Shown piece after piece: positions 1-7,727 of a DNA stretch of 32,742 nucleotides. The notes under the pieces are model-generated. The model ran no database searches. It was not told where the DNA came from and was given only the letters and a program-made list of their open reading frames with translations. Both the position numbers and the translations under genes were made by a program. The first letter of the stretch is position 1, and each line of letters opens with the position of its first letter. Source of the stretch: Elusimicrobia bacterium CG1_02_56_21 (GTDB taxonomy: Bacteria; Elusimicrobiota; Elusimicrobia; Elusimicrobiales; UBA9959); NCBI GenBank assembly GCA_001871115.1, contig MNUR01000128.1, positions 1-32,742 on the forward strand, given 5' to 3'.

Positions 1-456
1 GCCCGCATATACTGCTTGTCCAGGTCCTTAACGGTCTTCCAGTCCAGTCTCGTCTCCGTCGCCACGGACTTTATCGACGATTCCCGGCACCTCCGACCTA
101 TAAAAAAACGAAACGCTTAGTGAAGCCGGGGTTGTCGGATAACCAGTCCAGTTTTCCTGCCGGACCTTGCCGCATTTAACGCATTTTACCCGGCGGATCT
201 CAACTTTAAGGTAAACGCGCATATCACCGCAGGGCAGGTCCCGCACTCGGCGCACCTTGCGGTCGTAGACGGCATAATTTACAGCGCCGCAACCGCCGCA
301 GACCATCTTTGTGCCGGTGCGTTTTAGCGTAACCGTGCGCGCTTTCTGGTCGCCAAAGATGCCGTGCACCGTGGCCGCAGGCCTGAATCCAGGGAAGCGA
401 TACGTGTCTTCTAACTTGAGCTTTTTGCGCATCCCAAGATTATGCCAGATTTTCAA
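1..456 (-). pseudogene. ISL3-family transposase, N-terminal part, frameshifted and cut by window edge
   Basis: The reading frame starts at 456 and encodes the N-terminal zinc-binding domain of ISL3 transposases. Two CxxC pairs (CGGC and CVKC) flank the family-typical stretch VRRVRDLPCGDMRVYLKVE. After the second pair the frame shifts: the expected continuation KLDWLSDNPGFTKRF is found in another frame near 110-165, and a second single-base shift is needed near the T-run at about 105 to reach IGRRCRESSIKSVATETRLD and then WKTVKDLDKQYMRA at the edge. The homologous protein therefore needs two indels, and this copy is inactive as read. The catalytic DDE domain would lie beyond position 1. The family call is confident; whether the indels are natural or sequencing errors cannot be told from here. 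Confidence 0.85.
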
Positions 457-512
457 AGAGCTAAAACTACCACATCTACACCGAGAAATACTGCGCTACG
501 CGCTATGATTTA

Positions 513-535
513 CCCACTCGAAACGGAGAAGACCC
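513..535 (-). repeat. Probable terminal inverted repeat of the ISL3 element
   Basis: On the minus strand this reads GGGTCTTCTCCGTTTCGAGT followed by GGG. It lies about 60-80 bp upstream of the transposase start, and ISL3-type ends often begin with GGGTCTTC. The partner end is outside the window, so the match is by position and resemblance only. The bases outside it (536-543) could be one copy of the target duplication. Confidence 0.5.
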
Positions 536-562
536 TTTTTTCATAAGGGCTTCACTTTGGAT

Positions 563-1114
563 TTAGTTGGTTGTATCTTTTTTCTCGAGGGCGTTGCTGG
601 TGAGATTTGCCCTTTCTTTTTGTAGTTGAGTGTCGATTGATCTGGCAATAGAAGAGACCACATTTGCCATGTCGGAGCCTTGTGATGCTTTATAGTTTGT
701 GCCCAGTAAAACTTCACCGGTTTCAACGTCGATTAATTTGAGTATGCAGGAATCAATCCGTTTTCCGTCGTATTTGGCTAAAAACATAAAAATACCATCA
801 AGATTGGCTATTTCTCCAAGTGCATCATAGTTTGACTTTTCTAGAACTCCGGAAAGGGAAAGCTTTTGTTCCTCCAAAGCCGCTTCGATACGATTTCGCT
901 CTATTACGCGGAAGTTCAGTCTCAGCAGTTCTATGGAAAGCATATCTGAAAATGCGAGGCTTTCTGGCGTTTTTAAACTGGAGACAACTGCAACCTTGAA
1001 ATTGCCGAGTTCTCCGGGAGTCTTCCCTGAAGATAGATTGGTCACGACATTGGTGCTGGCGCATCCGGAAAGAAGTACGCTAAATATTAATGGAACGATA
1101 TAAATTGTTTTCAT
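563..1114 (-). CDS. CsgG/LpoB/FlgO-like lipoprotein
   Basis: This is a 183-residue secreted lipoprotein. Residues 1-17 form a signal peptide ending in the lipobox LSGC, so Cys18 would be lipidated. The mature part resembles the small alpha/beta domain shared by CsgG, LpoB and FlgO-type proteins: a strand with VAVVSSL, a helix, the segment LRLNFRVIERNRIEAALEEQ, and a later KLIDVETGEVL strand. Proteins of this fold sit in the periplasm, anchored to the inner face of the outer membrane, and act in secretion pores or envelope complexes. The exact role is not determined. It stands alone between ISL3 debris and an IS91 remnant. Its upstream region carries a 16-bp perfect palindrome. The stop is TAA at 563-565. 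Confidence 0.7.
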   Translation of the reverse strand: MKTIYIVPLIFSVLLSGCASTNVVTNLSSGKTPGELGNFKVAVVSSLKTPESLAFSDMLSIELLRLNFRVIERNRIEAALEEQKLSLSGVLEKSNYDALGEIANLDGIFMFLAKYDGKRIDSCILKLIDVETGEVLLGTNYKASQGSDMANVVSSIARSIDTQLQKERANLTSNALEKKDTTN

Positions 1115-1151
1115 TAGATTATTGGCATTAAAATAACGTTTCGACTTGTGC

Positions 1152-1167
1152 TTTAAGTATACTTAAA
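1152..1167. promoter_or_regulatory. 16-bp perfect palindrome upstream of the lipoprotein gene
   Basis: TTTAAGTATACTTAAA equals its own reverse complement. It ends 38 bp upstream of the ATG at 1114. The position suits an operator for a dimeric regulator or an AT-rich promoter element. No recognised regulator motif was assigned. Confidence 0.35.
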
Positions 1168-1449
1168 TTTCTTCTTGTTATTTCTACCTAATGGCGACCT
1201 AATGGCGACAGATTCCTCAATAGTATCCTGGCGGAGAGCGCAAGGGCGGATGAGAGTATGCCTTCGCAGGGGCCTCGCGAGTGCGAGGCTTGCGTAGCGC
1301 CAAGCACGAGTGACAGAGCGAGGCCATGGTGGCCGCTCAATGCAGCACGGCCATAGGCCAGTGGCCGAGCGTACCCAGAGAAGACATCCCCCGCCTGCCC
1401 CTTTTGGTAAGCAACTTATTCAATATTATAAATCAAAACCGCCGGATTG
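1168..1449. other. Intergenic stretch without a recognised gene
   Basis: The 335 bp between the lipoprotein start and the IS91 remnant show no supported gene. They contain an 11-bp tandem duplication (CCTAATGGCGA at 1187-1197 and 1198-1208) and a GC-rich hairpin near 1272-1290 with arms GCCTCGC and GCGAGGC. Confidence 0.5.
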
Positions 1450-1922
1450 CTAAGTAGTAAACATAAGGCCCTTTATCGCTAATTCCCCCCCTGCCGTCGT
1501 ATTTATCTGCCTGAAAATTCGCCGAGAACCACTTCCTCCGTTCATTTTACCTATAATACCAAAAGTCGGGGCGTTTGCCTTAAATTTAAAAACGCTCCGC
1601 GCGCCCGGGAGCGCCGGGCGTGGTGAAGCGGAAAATTCTTTGATCTGATCCTCAGCCGGGAATAGGTCTATGCCTTCGTATAAGTCCACCAGCGGGTCCA
1701 ACCGGCAATCATCTTCCGGCTGGCTGCATTCTTTCGGGGCGGGCTTGAACTTCGGAAATTCCGAGGCAGCCCCACTGCGTTAAGAGCCGCGCAAGTTCCT
1801 TGTCTTTAAGAATAACGGCAACAGGCTTCATTTCTAGTTTGCGTTTGCGGCAGATAAGCGGGAAGAACTCGAAAACACGGGCCAGGCAGGCCGCCCAGGA
1901 GCTGGCTTTCTTTTCCCTTCTC
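1450..1922 (-). mobile_element. IS91-family remnant 1: transposase C-terminus plus downstream end
   Basis: The minus strand from about 1922 encodes SSWAACLARVFEFFPLIC and then KLEMKPVAVILKDKELARLL, the C-terminal zinc-ribbon region of IS91/IS801-type transposases; here the CxxC is degraded to CRKRK. A small deletion at GCLGISEV shifts the frame compared with remnant 4 (GCLPAEF). After the coding end comes the noncoding terminus, finishing with the shared end CAGTAAACATAAGGCC (here TAGTAAAC). The 5' three quarters of the element are missing. IS91 elements move by rolling circle and start at the end next to the transposase 3' terminus, so loss of the other end is the expected kind of abortive copy. 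Confidence 0.75.
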
Positions 1923-1937
1923 AATGCGCTTTAGGTG

Positions 1938-2108
1938 TTATTTGTTTGTTTTATCTAATGCCTTCGCGCCCGCCAGGATCACAAACACACTGAACGCACC
2001 GAGGTACATCTTGGTCTCATTTGACAAGCCCGGCAGCTGATTTATACCATACCCTAGAGCCACACCGAAAATAATCCCTATCAATTGTTTGCGTGTTTCG
2101 GTTTTCAT
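1938..2108 (-). CDS. Small two-helix membrane protein
   Basis: A 56-residue protein starts with MKTETRKQL at 2108, preceded by a weak Shine-Dalgarno (TTGGA). An upstream TTG at 2147 would add 13 residues that look like random leader. Two hydrophobic segments (about residues 8-22 and 34-51) are joined by a short polar loop with GLSNETK. The C-terminus is LDKTNK. No family was recognised. It lies just downstream of IS91 remnant 1 in transcription terms and may be a native gene or a passenger. Confidence 0.55.
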   Translation of the reverse strand: MKTETRKQLIGIIFGVALGYGINQLPGLSNETKMYLGAFSVFVILAGAKALDKTNK

Positions 2109-2293
2109 ATATAGTCCAAGGTTATTTCCGGGGCCGGGTTTATACAACTATAGTAAATTTGTGACGCTGCTTCCGAGGCGGAAGAAACTCCGTCCCCTAC
2201 GGCACCCCGGCAATTATCATTAGACATGCAGGTGGCGACAAATGTGCCCCGGCGATAATCGGAAGTATCTTCTCATTCCCGTTAGGAGACACT

Positions 2294-2347
2294 ATGGCTG
2301 CAGGCGAACCTGAGAAGGGCGTGACGGGTTGGGAAAGACTAATTTAG
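2294..2347 (+). CDS. Possible tiny ORF or N-terminal stub
   Basis: A good Shine-Dalgarno (AGGAG, 5 nt spacing) precedes an ATG that opens only 17 codons, MAAGEPEKGVTGWERLI, ending in TAG just before the convergent serine hydrolase gene. The ribosome site suggests that it was once a real start. No family was recognised, and it may be the front of a deleted gene. Confidence 0.25.
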   Translation: MAAGEPEKGVTGWERLI

Positions 2348-2361
2348 AATGTAAAGCGTGA

Positions 2362-3918
2362 TCAGCGCTTGGAAAAGCGAATGTTTTTTACTCTGCCGGC
2401 TACCAGGGAAAAAGAGCCGGCTTTGAAACGGAGGGTGATGTACGGGCCAGCTTTGAAGAGGTCTTTCTTCAGAGGGACCAAGGTTTCTTCTGGGGCGCCT
2501 TTGCGGTTGAGCTTAAGGGTCTTTCCTTTCGCGGTTATTCCGTATGAAGTGTTCAATTCATCACAGTAATAATTTCCCGCCAGGCGCCGGGACCGTGCGG
2601 CTGTGATATTGTAAGTCGGCAGCCAGCTATAGACGGCTTTTTGCCCTCCCCTGGGCGAGTAAGTGAACTTTGCTTCCCCTTCTAAATCCAGTTGGACGGC
2701 GCCGTTCTTTTCGCGCAGGCTTACGGCTGACACCCTGTTCAGCTGATGGGTATTGCCGGAAAGCTCCAGTTTATACCCGCCTTTATTCGAAAGAACCGCC
2801 GTGACTCCGGTTTTCGGGTTAAGATAGATCCCGGTCTTGCATTTTATTTTACCCGTGCTTGCCCTGCCAGGGCCGTATGCCGCCTGTGTCTTCGGCTGGG
2901 TGAATTCCTCAGTAAGATAGAGGTCAGCGACGCCTCTTGCCAGCGAGATTGCGTTCATGGCTTCGGTATTGGAAAGGCAGATCACGGAAAACTTCTGTTC
3001 GGGAAAGCGGACCAGCTCGCAGCGGTAGCCGAGCCAGGACCCGCCGTGGTGCACTGTTTTAAGACCCCTGTACGGTTCCGTAAACAGGCCGAAGGCGTAA
3101 TTCAATTCTTTGCCGCTGTTCAGCCTTCCCGGCGTAGTCAGCTCTTCTATTAACTTCCCCCCAAAGCCGCCCAGGCAGTTGGCGTAAAAATTACGGTCCC
3201 AGAGAAGCAGATCGTTGAGCGTGGTGTTCAAGCCGCCGTCGCCGACCACGTCGAAGATAGAGATGCTGATCCTGGGCCCGTCTTTGCCGGCCGCGTAGCC
3301 GGCGGCGCGGTTCTTCACTATCTCGGTGAAGTCATCGTGGAAATGGGTGCTGCTCATGCCGAGCGGGGCGAAGAGCTGCTGGTGGGCGAATTGCCTGAGC
3401 GTCAGCCCGGAAACACGCTTCACTATCTCGCCAAGGAGCAAATAGCCGGAATTGCTGTACAAGTAAGCGCTGCCTGGCCGGAAATTAAGCCGCTTCTGCC
3501 TGGCGATAAGACCCGTTATTTCCTCGTCGGAATACTCGTTCTCGTAGCGCAGTCCCGCCAGGTCCATAAGGGTCAGGTAATCGCGCACCCCGCTGGTATG
3601 GTGTATGAGGTGGCGTATAGTAACGGGATACCGGTACTTAGGCATTTCGACAAGGTGCTTATGTATTTCATCGTCCAGGTTCAGTTTTTTGCGCCTGGCG
3701 AGGATAGCGACGCAGGCCGCGACGAATTGCTTTGAGGTGGAGGCCACGTCGAAGACTGAATCCGGAGTGATGGGGACCGAGTGCTCCAGGTTGGCCATGC
3801 CGTACCCGCGGGCATACAGAAATTTCCCGTAACGGATAATGCCCAGAGCGCAGCCGGGAGAATTTTTCTTATCCCAGGCGGCGAACAACCGGTCAACTTT
3901 TTTCTGGAGATAGCTCAT
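2362..3918 (-). CDS. Serine hydrolase, class C beta-lactamase / penicillin-binding fold
   Basis: This 518-residue protein has the full active-site set of the beta-lactamase/transpeptidase-like family (Pfam Beta-lactamase, PF00144): SxxK at Ser60-Lys63 (STSK), YxN at Tyr154-Asn156 (YSN) and the HxG-type third box at 290-293 (HHGG). Residues about 1-340 form the catalytic domain; about 350-518 form a beta-rich C-terminal extension of the kind seen in DUF3471-like hydrolases. Members act as esterases, D-aminopeptidases or carboxypeptidases; the substrate is not predictable here. No signal peptide is visible, so it is probably cytoplasmic. No clear Shine-Dalgarno precedes the ATG; a TAGAAT box lies 10 nt upstream, which suggests a very short or absent leader. 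Confidence 0.88.
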   Translation of the reverse strand: MSYLQKKVDRLFAAWDKKNSPGCALGIIRYGKFLYARGYGMANLEHSVPITPDSVFDVASTSKQFVAACVAILARRKKLNLDDEIHKHLVEMPKYRYPVTIRHLIHHTSGVRDYLTLMDLAGLRYENEYSDEEITGLIARQKRLNFRPGSAYLYSNSGYLLLGEIVKRVSGLTLRQFAHQQLFAPLGMSSTHFHDDFTEIVKNRAAGYAAGKDGPRISISIFDVVGDGGLNTTLNDLLLWDRNFYANCLGGFGGKLIEELTTPGRLNSGKELNYAFGLFTEPYRGLKTVHHGGSWLGYRCELVRFPEQKFSVICLSNTEAMNAISLARGVADLYLTEEFTQPKTQAAYGPGRASTGKIKCKTGIYLNPKTGVTAVLSNKGGYKLELSGNTHQLNRVSAVSLREKNGAVQLDLEGEAKFTYSPRGGQKAVYSWLPTYNITAARSRRLAGNYYCDELNTSYGITAKGKTLKLNRKGAPEETLVPLKKDLFKAGPYITLRFKAGSFSLVAGRVKNIRFSKR

Positions 3919-4132
3919 AATTAGCTTTATTCTAGCTCTTCACACCCTGGCTGGCAATATGGTCTGTAAAGAGCCTTCTGCGCGGGGTTTGGCGTCAAGG
4001 CCCGCACAAGCAACCGCGGCCTTGCGAAAAACCGGGAATATTCCCATACGAGAAGATTCTTTTCAAATGAAAATTTATTTGCGCCTTTTCAGGATCATGG
4101 CTCCAATAAAAATCCGCTAATACCGGGGTTTC

Positions 4133-4431
4133 TCAGGTCTGGCACAATAATTGCGCTGTAGCGGGCGTAAGAGGAACAAAATGCCAGGCCCGGGATCGGA
4201 TAGGTCCAAAGGCCTTTTCGCAAACCCAGCGCATAATGTGGCGCGTCAAGAACGAGAACAAAAGCGCATCACTTTCCACCCTGTCGAATTCGAAGGCACG
4301 AAGTGGATCTTCAAAGTAGCCATAGTCGGTAATCTCTACCACCGGCCGGCGCGCAGCGTACCGGCGAGACAAAGCACCGCTGCCGCAGCCAAGCCATAGC
4401 GCAGACGCAAACCCAGGTTATTTACGGACAT
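4133..4431 (-). pseudogene. Secreted-protein remnant with frameshifted signal peptide
   Basis: A Shine-Dalgarno (GGGGG, 4 nt spacing) and an ATG at 4431 begin a convincing signal peptide, MSVNNLGLRLRYGL followed by AAAAVLCLAGTLRA. The frame then stops at a TAG after about 31 codons. The adjacent frame remains open from 4372 to the stop at 4133 and contains plausible protein such as PVVEITDYGYFEDPLRAFEF. A one-base shift near 4345-4370 would join signal peptide and body. The family is not recognised and the fragment is short, so it is read as a decayed gene. The 3919-4132 stretch downstream holds nothing recognised. Confidence 0.45.
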
Positions 4432-4528
4432 GTTTCCCCCGTAACCCGACCGACTCTTTTCCGGAGCCATACGGTAATGCGCCTATATGCGCACTGCGTG
4501 CTCGTTTTTTCATTCAAGCGCTCCGGTA

Positions 4529-4693
4529 TTAACGCTGATCTTCTTTCCGCGGCTCGCCAGTAAAGCCCATGTTGACGCCATAGGCGCGCATGCACCCTTC
4601 CCTGACGGCCAGTAGCGTCACTATGCTGCCCGGCAAACCGAAGATAAGGGCGGTACTCCGCCAGAGCGGACTGGAATTGTTCTGCGCGCGCAT
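4529..4693 (-). CDS. Possible small membrane protein
   Basis: An ATG at 4693 preceded by GCGGGA opens 54 codons. The middle (STALIFGLPGSIVTLLAV) is one strongly hydrophobic segment; the C-terminus is charged (GEPRKEDQR). It overlaps alternative frames and has no recognised relatives, so it may be spurious. Confidence 0.28.
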   Translation of the reverse strand: MRAQNNSSPLWRSTALIFGLPGSIVTLLAVREGCMRAYGVNMGFTGEPRKEDQR

Positions 4694-4803
4694 TCCCGCG
4701 CAACTTATATTACCCATCACCCATATACCCGAAACACCAATATTTCCAATATCAACAATCCTCCGGCCGCCTGAAGTATCCCGCAAAAAACACAAAGCAA
4801 TTT

Positions 4804-5409
4804 TTATGACGGACCCGCTTTACCGGCGGCCAGCCAGACGGTGTGCCCGCCGCAGGCCGGATCCTCCGCCTTATGCAGCAGTACTTCCAAACCCTGCCCC
4901 GCCAGCAGCTTCCGGTATTCGGTCGGCGACAGGCTGCAATAGCCGAAAGACTCGCCGTACATCTCACCGCCGGCGCCGCCCTCGTCCGGACCGCTGGTGA
5001 ACAGCAGCAGCCCGCCGGGCTTCAGGTGAGCGCCGAAAACCGGGAAGATGGCGCGCTGCTCGTCCATCGAAAGATGAAAGAAACTGTCCCAGGCCAGCAC
5101 CGCGTCGAAACGGCGCCCCAGCGCCAGGCCGCGCATATCGCCCACCAGCCACTCCATCGCCGGAAAACGCTCCCGGCACATGGCTATCATGGCCGGCGCT
5201 CCGTCCACGCCGGTAATTTTAAAACCCTTGCGTATGAAGTAACCCGCCAGCGGCTCGCCCGCGCCGCAGCCCAGGTCCAGAACGCTGCCGCCCCCCGGCA
5301 GCCGCGCCGTCATGGCCTCCAGGTATTGGCGCTCCATCAGCCCGCGCCCGCGCCCGGCGTCGAACCGCCCCGCTATCCTGTCGTATTTCCCGCAGACATC
5401 GTCAGCCAT
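4804..5409 (-). CDS. Class I SAM-dependent methyltransferase
   Basis: A 201-residue Rossmann-fold methyltransferase starts MADDVCGKYDRIAGRFD at 5409. Motif I is VLDLGCGAGEP at about residues 38-48, the acidic motif II is ITGVDGA, motif III is VGDMRGL, and the AWDSFFHLS and LKPGGLLLFTS segments match motifs IV-VI. Frames upstream of 5409 are open but read arginine/alanine-rich noise, so the later start is chosen. No Shine-Dalgarno is visible; a TAAAAT box lies 8 nt before the ATG, which fits leaderless transcription. The substrate is unknown. The 60-residue gene upstream is on the same strand, 31 bp away. Confidence 0.82.
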   Translation of the reverse strand: MADDVCGKYDRIAGRFDAGRGRGLMERQYLEAMTARLPGGGSVLDLGCGAGEPLAGYFIRKGFKITGVDGAPAMIAMCRERFPAMEWLVGDMRGLALGRRFDAVLAWDSFFHLSMDEQRAIFPVFGAHLKPGGLLLFTSGPDEGGAGGEMYGESFGYCSLSPTEYRKLLAGQGLEVLLHKAEDPACGGHTVWLAAGKAGPS

Positions 5410-5440
5410 GTTAAGTGATTTTATAAAAAAAGATTGCCGT

Positions 5441-5623
5441 TTAAAGTTCAGCACCGAGGAAGGAGGCCAGGCGCGCGGTTTCTGCCTCGAGCTCGCGCCT
5501 GAAGGCCGCGCCGGCGCGCGTATCGGGTGCCTGCACAAAGCCCAGCCGGTCCAGCGCCTCCTGCAGCGTGCCCGCCCAACAGAGCGCGCGCGTTGCCGAC
5601 CGCAGGCTTCGCAGATCCTTCAT
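5441..5623 (-). CDS. Small hypothetical protein
   Basis: This is 60 residues from the ATG at 5623 (MKDLRSLRSATRALCWAGTL), with a TTG at 5638 as an alternative start that adds five residues. The C-terminal half (residues 37-58) is an acidic/arginine-rich amphipathic helix, RRELEAETARLASFLGAEL. No family was recognised. It precedes the methyltransferase in the direction of transcription and may share its transcript. Confidence 0.45.
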   Translation of the reverse strand: MKDLRSLRSATRALCWAGTLQEALDRLGFVQAPDTRAGAAFRRELEAETARLASFLGAEL

Positions 5624-5643
5624 ATCGGAATTTACCAAAACGA

Positions 5644-5670
5644 AACCGCCGGGGGTTCTTCACGGCGGTT
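5644..5670 (-). repeat. Terminator-like hairpin, dispersed repeat copy
   Basis: Arms AACCGCC (5644-5650) and GGCGGTT (5664-5670) enclose a 13-nt loop, and on the minus strand the stem is followed by TCGTTTTGGT. The same arrangement with CCAAAAC next to a CCGCC/GGCGG stem recurs at 8142, 17336 and 18634. Confidence 0.5.
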
Positions 5671-5678
5671 CCACGCAG

Positions 5679-5703
5679 GTCAAAAGTAAAGACCTGACCC
5701 CAA
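5679..5703. repeat. Solo GGGGTCAGGTCTTTAC-type motif
   Basis: On the minus strand this reads GGGGTCAGGTCTTTACTTTT, a motif that recalls dispersed REP-type sequences linked to REP-associated tyrosine transposases (RAYT). Only one arm is visible. The link to RAYT is from resemblance only. Confidence 0.35.
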
Positions 5704-5717
5704 TACGGACTATTTCC

Positions 5718-5858
5718 AGGCAGCCCCACTGCGTTAAGAGCCGCGCAAGTTCCTTGTAGTTAAGAATAGCGGCAACAGGCTTCATTTCTAGTTTGCGTTT
5801 GCGGCAGATAAGCGGGAAGAACTCGAAAACACGGGCCAGGCAGGCCGCCCAGGAGCTG
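5718..5858 (-). mobile_element. IS91-family remnant 2: internal piece of transposase 3' region
   Basis: This piece is nearly identical to 1765-1907 of remnant 1, covering the coding stretch around SWAACLARVFEFFPLIC, the degraded zinc site and KPVAVI. It lacks the noncoding element end found in the other copies. It has been broken on both sides, and the surrounding bases do not extend the similarity. Confidence 0.7.
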
Positions 5859-5923
5859 ACTGCTCACCGCGCTGCGTGTCCTCAAAGCTGATTCACCGTT
5901 CATAACGTCTATTCCTCGCTCCC

Positions 5924-6850
5924 TCATAGTTCGTCCTCTTTTTTTTCCTTGATCAGAACGGAGGCCAGCACCGAGAGCGCCAGGATGCCAAGCACGATCC
6001 CGAGCGAAACGCCCGTATGTATTTTATAGACGCCCATCAGGAGCATCTTCACGCCTACGTAGCAAAGGATGACCGAAAGGCCGGTTTTCAGGTACCGGAA
6101 CATGCCCATGACGCCGGCCAGCAGGAAGTAAAGCGCCCGCAGGCCCAGGATGGCGAACACATTGGAAGTGTAAACTATAAAAGTATTGGTGGTTATGGAT
6201 AATACTGCGGGAATTGAATCCACCGCGAAAACCAGGTCCGAGGCCTCCACCACTATAAGCGCCGCGAAAAGCGGCGTAGCGCGCCAAACGCCCCCTTTCT
6301 TTACAAAGAAGTTCTCGCCGGAGTTCTCTTTGGTGAACGGCAGGAACCTCCTGAACAGGCGAAGCAGCGCGTTCTCCTCCGGCTCTATCTTCTGCTCCCC
6401 GGTCATGCCCATTTTGATCCCGGTATAAACGAGGAAAGCCCCGAAGATATAAATGATCCAGTGGAAGGCGTTAATGAGCTGCACCCCCGCCAGTATCAGG
6501 ACAAAGCGCATTACGAGCGCGCCGAGAATGCCCCAGTGGAGTATCCGCGGCTGGTACTTGGGCGCAACTCCGAAATGCGCAAAGATCATGATAAAAACGA
6601 ACAGGTTATCGACCGAGAGGCTTTTCTCGATAATATAGGCCGTCAGGAATTCCAGGGCCTTCTGTTTGCCCATGAACTGATAAATACCCAGATTAAAAAG
6701 AAGGGCCAGGCCGATCCAGACCACGCTCCAGACAGCCGCTTCGCGGAAAGTAACAACGTGCGCGTGGCGGTTGATGACTTTAAGGTCAAGGAACAACAGG
6801 CCCGCGACGACCACGTTGAATACGATCCACAGAATGGCTTCGTTACTCAC
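5924..6850 (-). CDS. TerC/Alx-family integral membrane protein
   Basis: A 308-residue polytopic membrane protein has both TerC family signatures: IIEKSLSVDNLFVFIMIF, and EASDLVFAVDSIPAVLSIT. About eight hydrophobic helices are visible, with a charged cytoplasmic loop in the middle (EQKIEPEENALLRLFRRF). TerC/Alx proteins of the inner membrane handle metal ions, in E. coli chiefly manganese export. The start is GTG at 6850, chosen because GGAGG sits 5-6 nt upstream; an ATG at 6889 lies before the ribosome site and would add non-homologous residues. Upstream lies the htpX remnant, downstream IS91 remnant 2. The protein appears intact. Confidence 0.9.
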   Translation of the reverse strand: MSNEAILWIVFNVVVAGLLFLDLKVINRHAHVVTFREAAVWSVVWIGLALLFNLGIYQFMGKQKALEFLTAYIIEKSLSVDNLFVFIMIFAHFGVAPKYQPRILHWGILGALVMRFVLILAGVQLINAFHWIIYIFGAFLVYTGIKMGMTGEQKIEPEENALLRLFRRFLPFTKENSGENFFVKKGGVWRATPLFAALIVVEASDLVFAVDSIPAVLSITTNTFIVYTSNVFAILGLRALYFLLAGVMGMFRYLKTGLSVILCYVGVKMLLMGVYKIHTGVSLGIVLGILALSVLASVLIKEKKEDEL

Positions 6851-6907
6851 AGGTTCCTCCTTATCAGGGTTACAGGCCGGGAAATTCAATAAGCAGCCTG
6901 ACCGTTA

Positions 6908-7207
6908 TTACATCCGCGTAAGCGCCGCTATCCTGGCCTCTATGGGCGGATGGGTGGAAAGCAGCGCCATAAATCCTCCCGGCGGCCTGAAATTTTAAAG
7001 GTGGCCAGGGAGGTGATTATCAGGGGCGGCCAATTCCGCCGTACGCTTGGGCGCCTTGAGCGAGATCTCCAGCACCAGCACCGTGACCATATTCACCATG
7101 CGCCGGGACTCCTCCCTGAACCGCTGGCTCACAATAAACCCCGCCATGCGCGAGGAACATAAAGAAAGCGTTTATTATCCCCTGCACCAGCGTCATCGTC
7201 ACCATAG
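6908..7207 (-). pseudogene. htpX: htpX remnant (M48 membrane protease), frameshifted and 5'-truncated
   Basis: The fragment opens with MVTMTLVQGIINAFFMFLA, which in HtpX directly follows the zinc-binding helix and the NGD motif. A frameshift follows; the next frame gives RMAGFIVSQRFREESRRMVN and a helix with TVLVLEISLKA. The end of the protein, FMALLSTHPPIEARIAALTRM, is found at 6908-6980 after an internal loss that would include the third zinc ligand region. The whole N-terminal half and the HExxH site are gone; the break coincides with the end of IS91 remnant 3. HtpX is a membrane zinc protease for quality control, and this copy cannot work. Confidence 0.85.
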
Positions 7208-7368
7208 CTAAGCAGTAAACATAAGGCCCTTTATCGCCGGTTTTCCCCCCGCCGCTGTCTTTATCCGCCTGAAAATTCTCCGGGAACCGCTTCCTCCGTT
7301 CATCTAATCTATAATACCAAAAGTCGGGGAGTTTGCCTGAAATTAAAAAACGCTTCACCGCGCCCGCG
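7208..7368 (-). mobile_element. IS91-family remnant 3: element end only
   Basis: This copy keeps the shared end GCAGTAAACATAAGGCC and about 160 bp of the region next to the transposase 3' end, then diverges at CGCGCCCGCG. It has the same orientation as the other copies. Its outer end touches the htpX remnant directly. Confidence 0.75.
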
Positions 7369-7381
7369 TACAAACCCCGCG

Positions 7382-7504
7382 GGTAAGGCTCAACTTCCAG
7401 CCCGGGTGCTCCGGCTGCTGACTTTTGAGAACTACGACCACCTCTACACCACCGCCACCCTGCTCCCTTTCCACGAAAAGCAGGCGTGCTGGCGGGAAGG
7501 ATAA
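7382..7504 (+). pseudogene. C-terminal stub of an unrecognised protein
   Basis: A plus-strand frame without its own start reads ARVLRLLTFENYDHLYTTAT and then LLPFHEKQACWREG before TAA at 7502. The composition looks like real protein, and the stop lies just upstream of a clean ribosome site at 7553. It is interpreted as the tail of a gene whose front was lost at IS91 remnant 3. No family was recognised. Confidence 0.35.
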
Positions 7505-7566
7505 ACGCGGTGGTCCCGATGCTAGGGCGCGCGAAATGAACGTCTGTTTGACAGGAGGCAACTGCA

Positions 7567-7650
7567 ATGATGTTTAAACCAAGCAAGGACGAAGCGGCGT
7601 ATTTTGCGAGGATCGAGTTTCAAAAAAGGCCAGGCAGGAGAGCGGAATAA
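7567..7650 (+). pseudogene. N-terminal stub, possibly of a TFIIB-type zinc-ribbon protein
   Basis: A strong AGGAGG lies 8 nt before ATGATG. The 27-codon frame reads MMFKPSKDEAAYFARIEFQK and then stops exactly where a palindromic element begins. This start resembles the N-terminus of small zf-TFIIB-like zinc-ribbon proteins, which begin with a similar acidic FxPSxEExxYF pattern. The rest of the protein is absent. The resemblance is from memory of the family and is not proven. Confidence 0.4.
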
Positions 7651-7724
7651 TAGGGCGCTGTCCCTATTTATTCCTATCCGAAGCCGCGCCCAATAATTGG
7701 GGAAACTAGGGACAGCGCCCTATT
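7649..7724. repeat. REP-like palindromic element, AGGGCGCTGTCCCT family
   Basis: Perfect 18-bp arms (7649-7666 and 7707-7724) contain TAGGGCGCTGTCCCTA and its complement, enclosing a 40-nt loop. The element separates the truncated stub at 7567-7650 from the membrane protein gene ending at 7728. A single arm of the same family recurs at 17466-17483. Such dispersed palindromes are typical products of RAYT-type transposases; none is encoded here. Confidence 0.7.
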
Positions 7725-7727
7725 TCC

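Noticed and set aside
7020..7586. Minus-strand open frame of 188 codons
   Set aside because: It strings together plus-strand stubs read backwards, an IS91 end and part of the htpX remnant. The homologous htpX segment is only part of it and is frameshifted.
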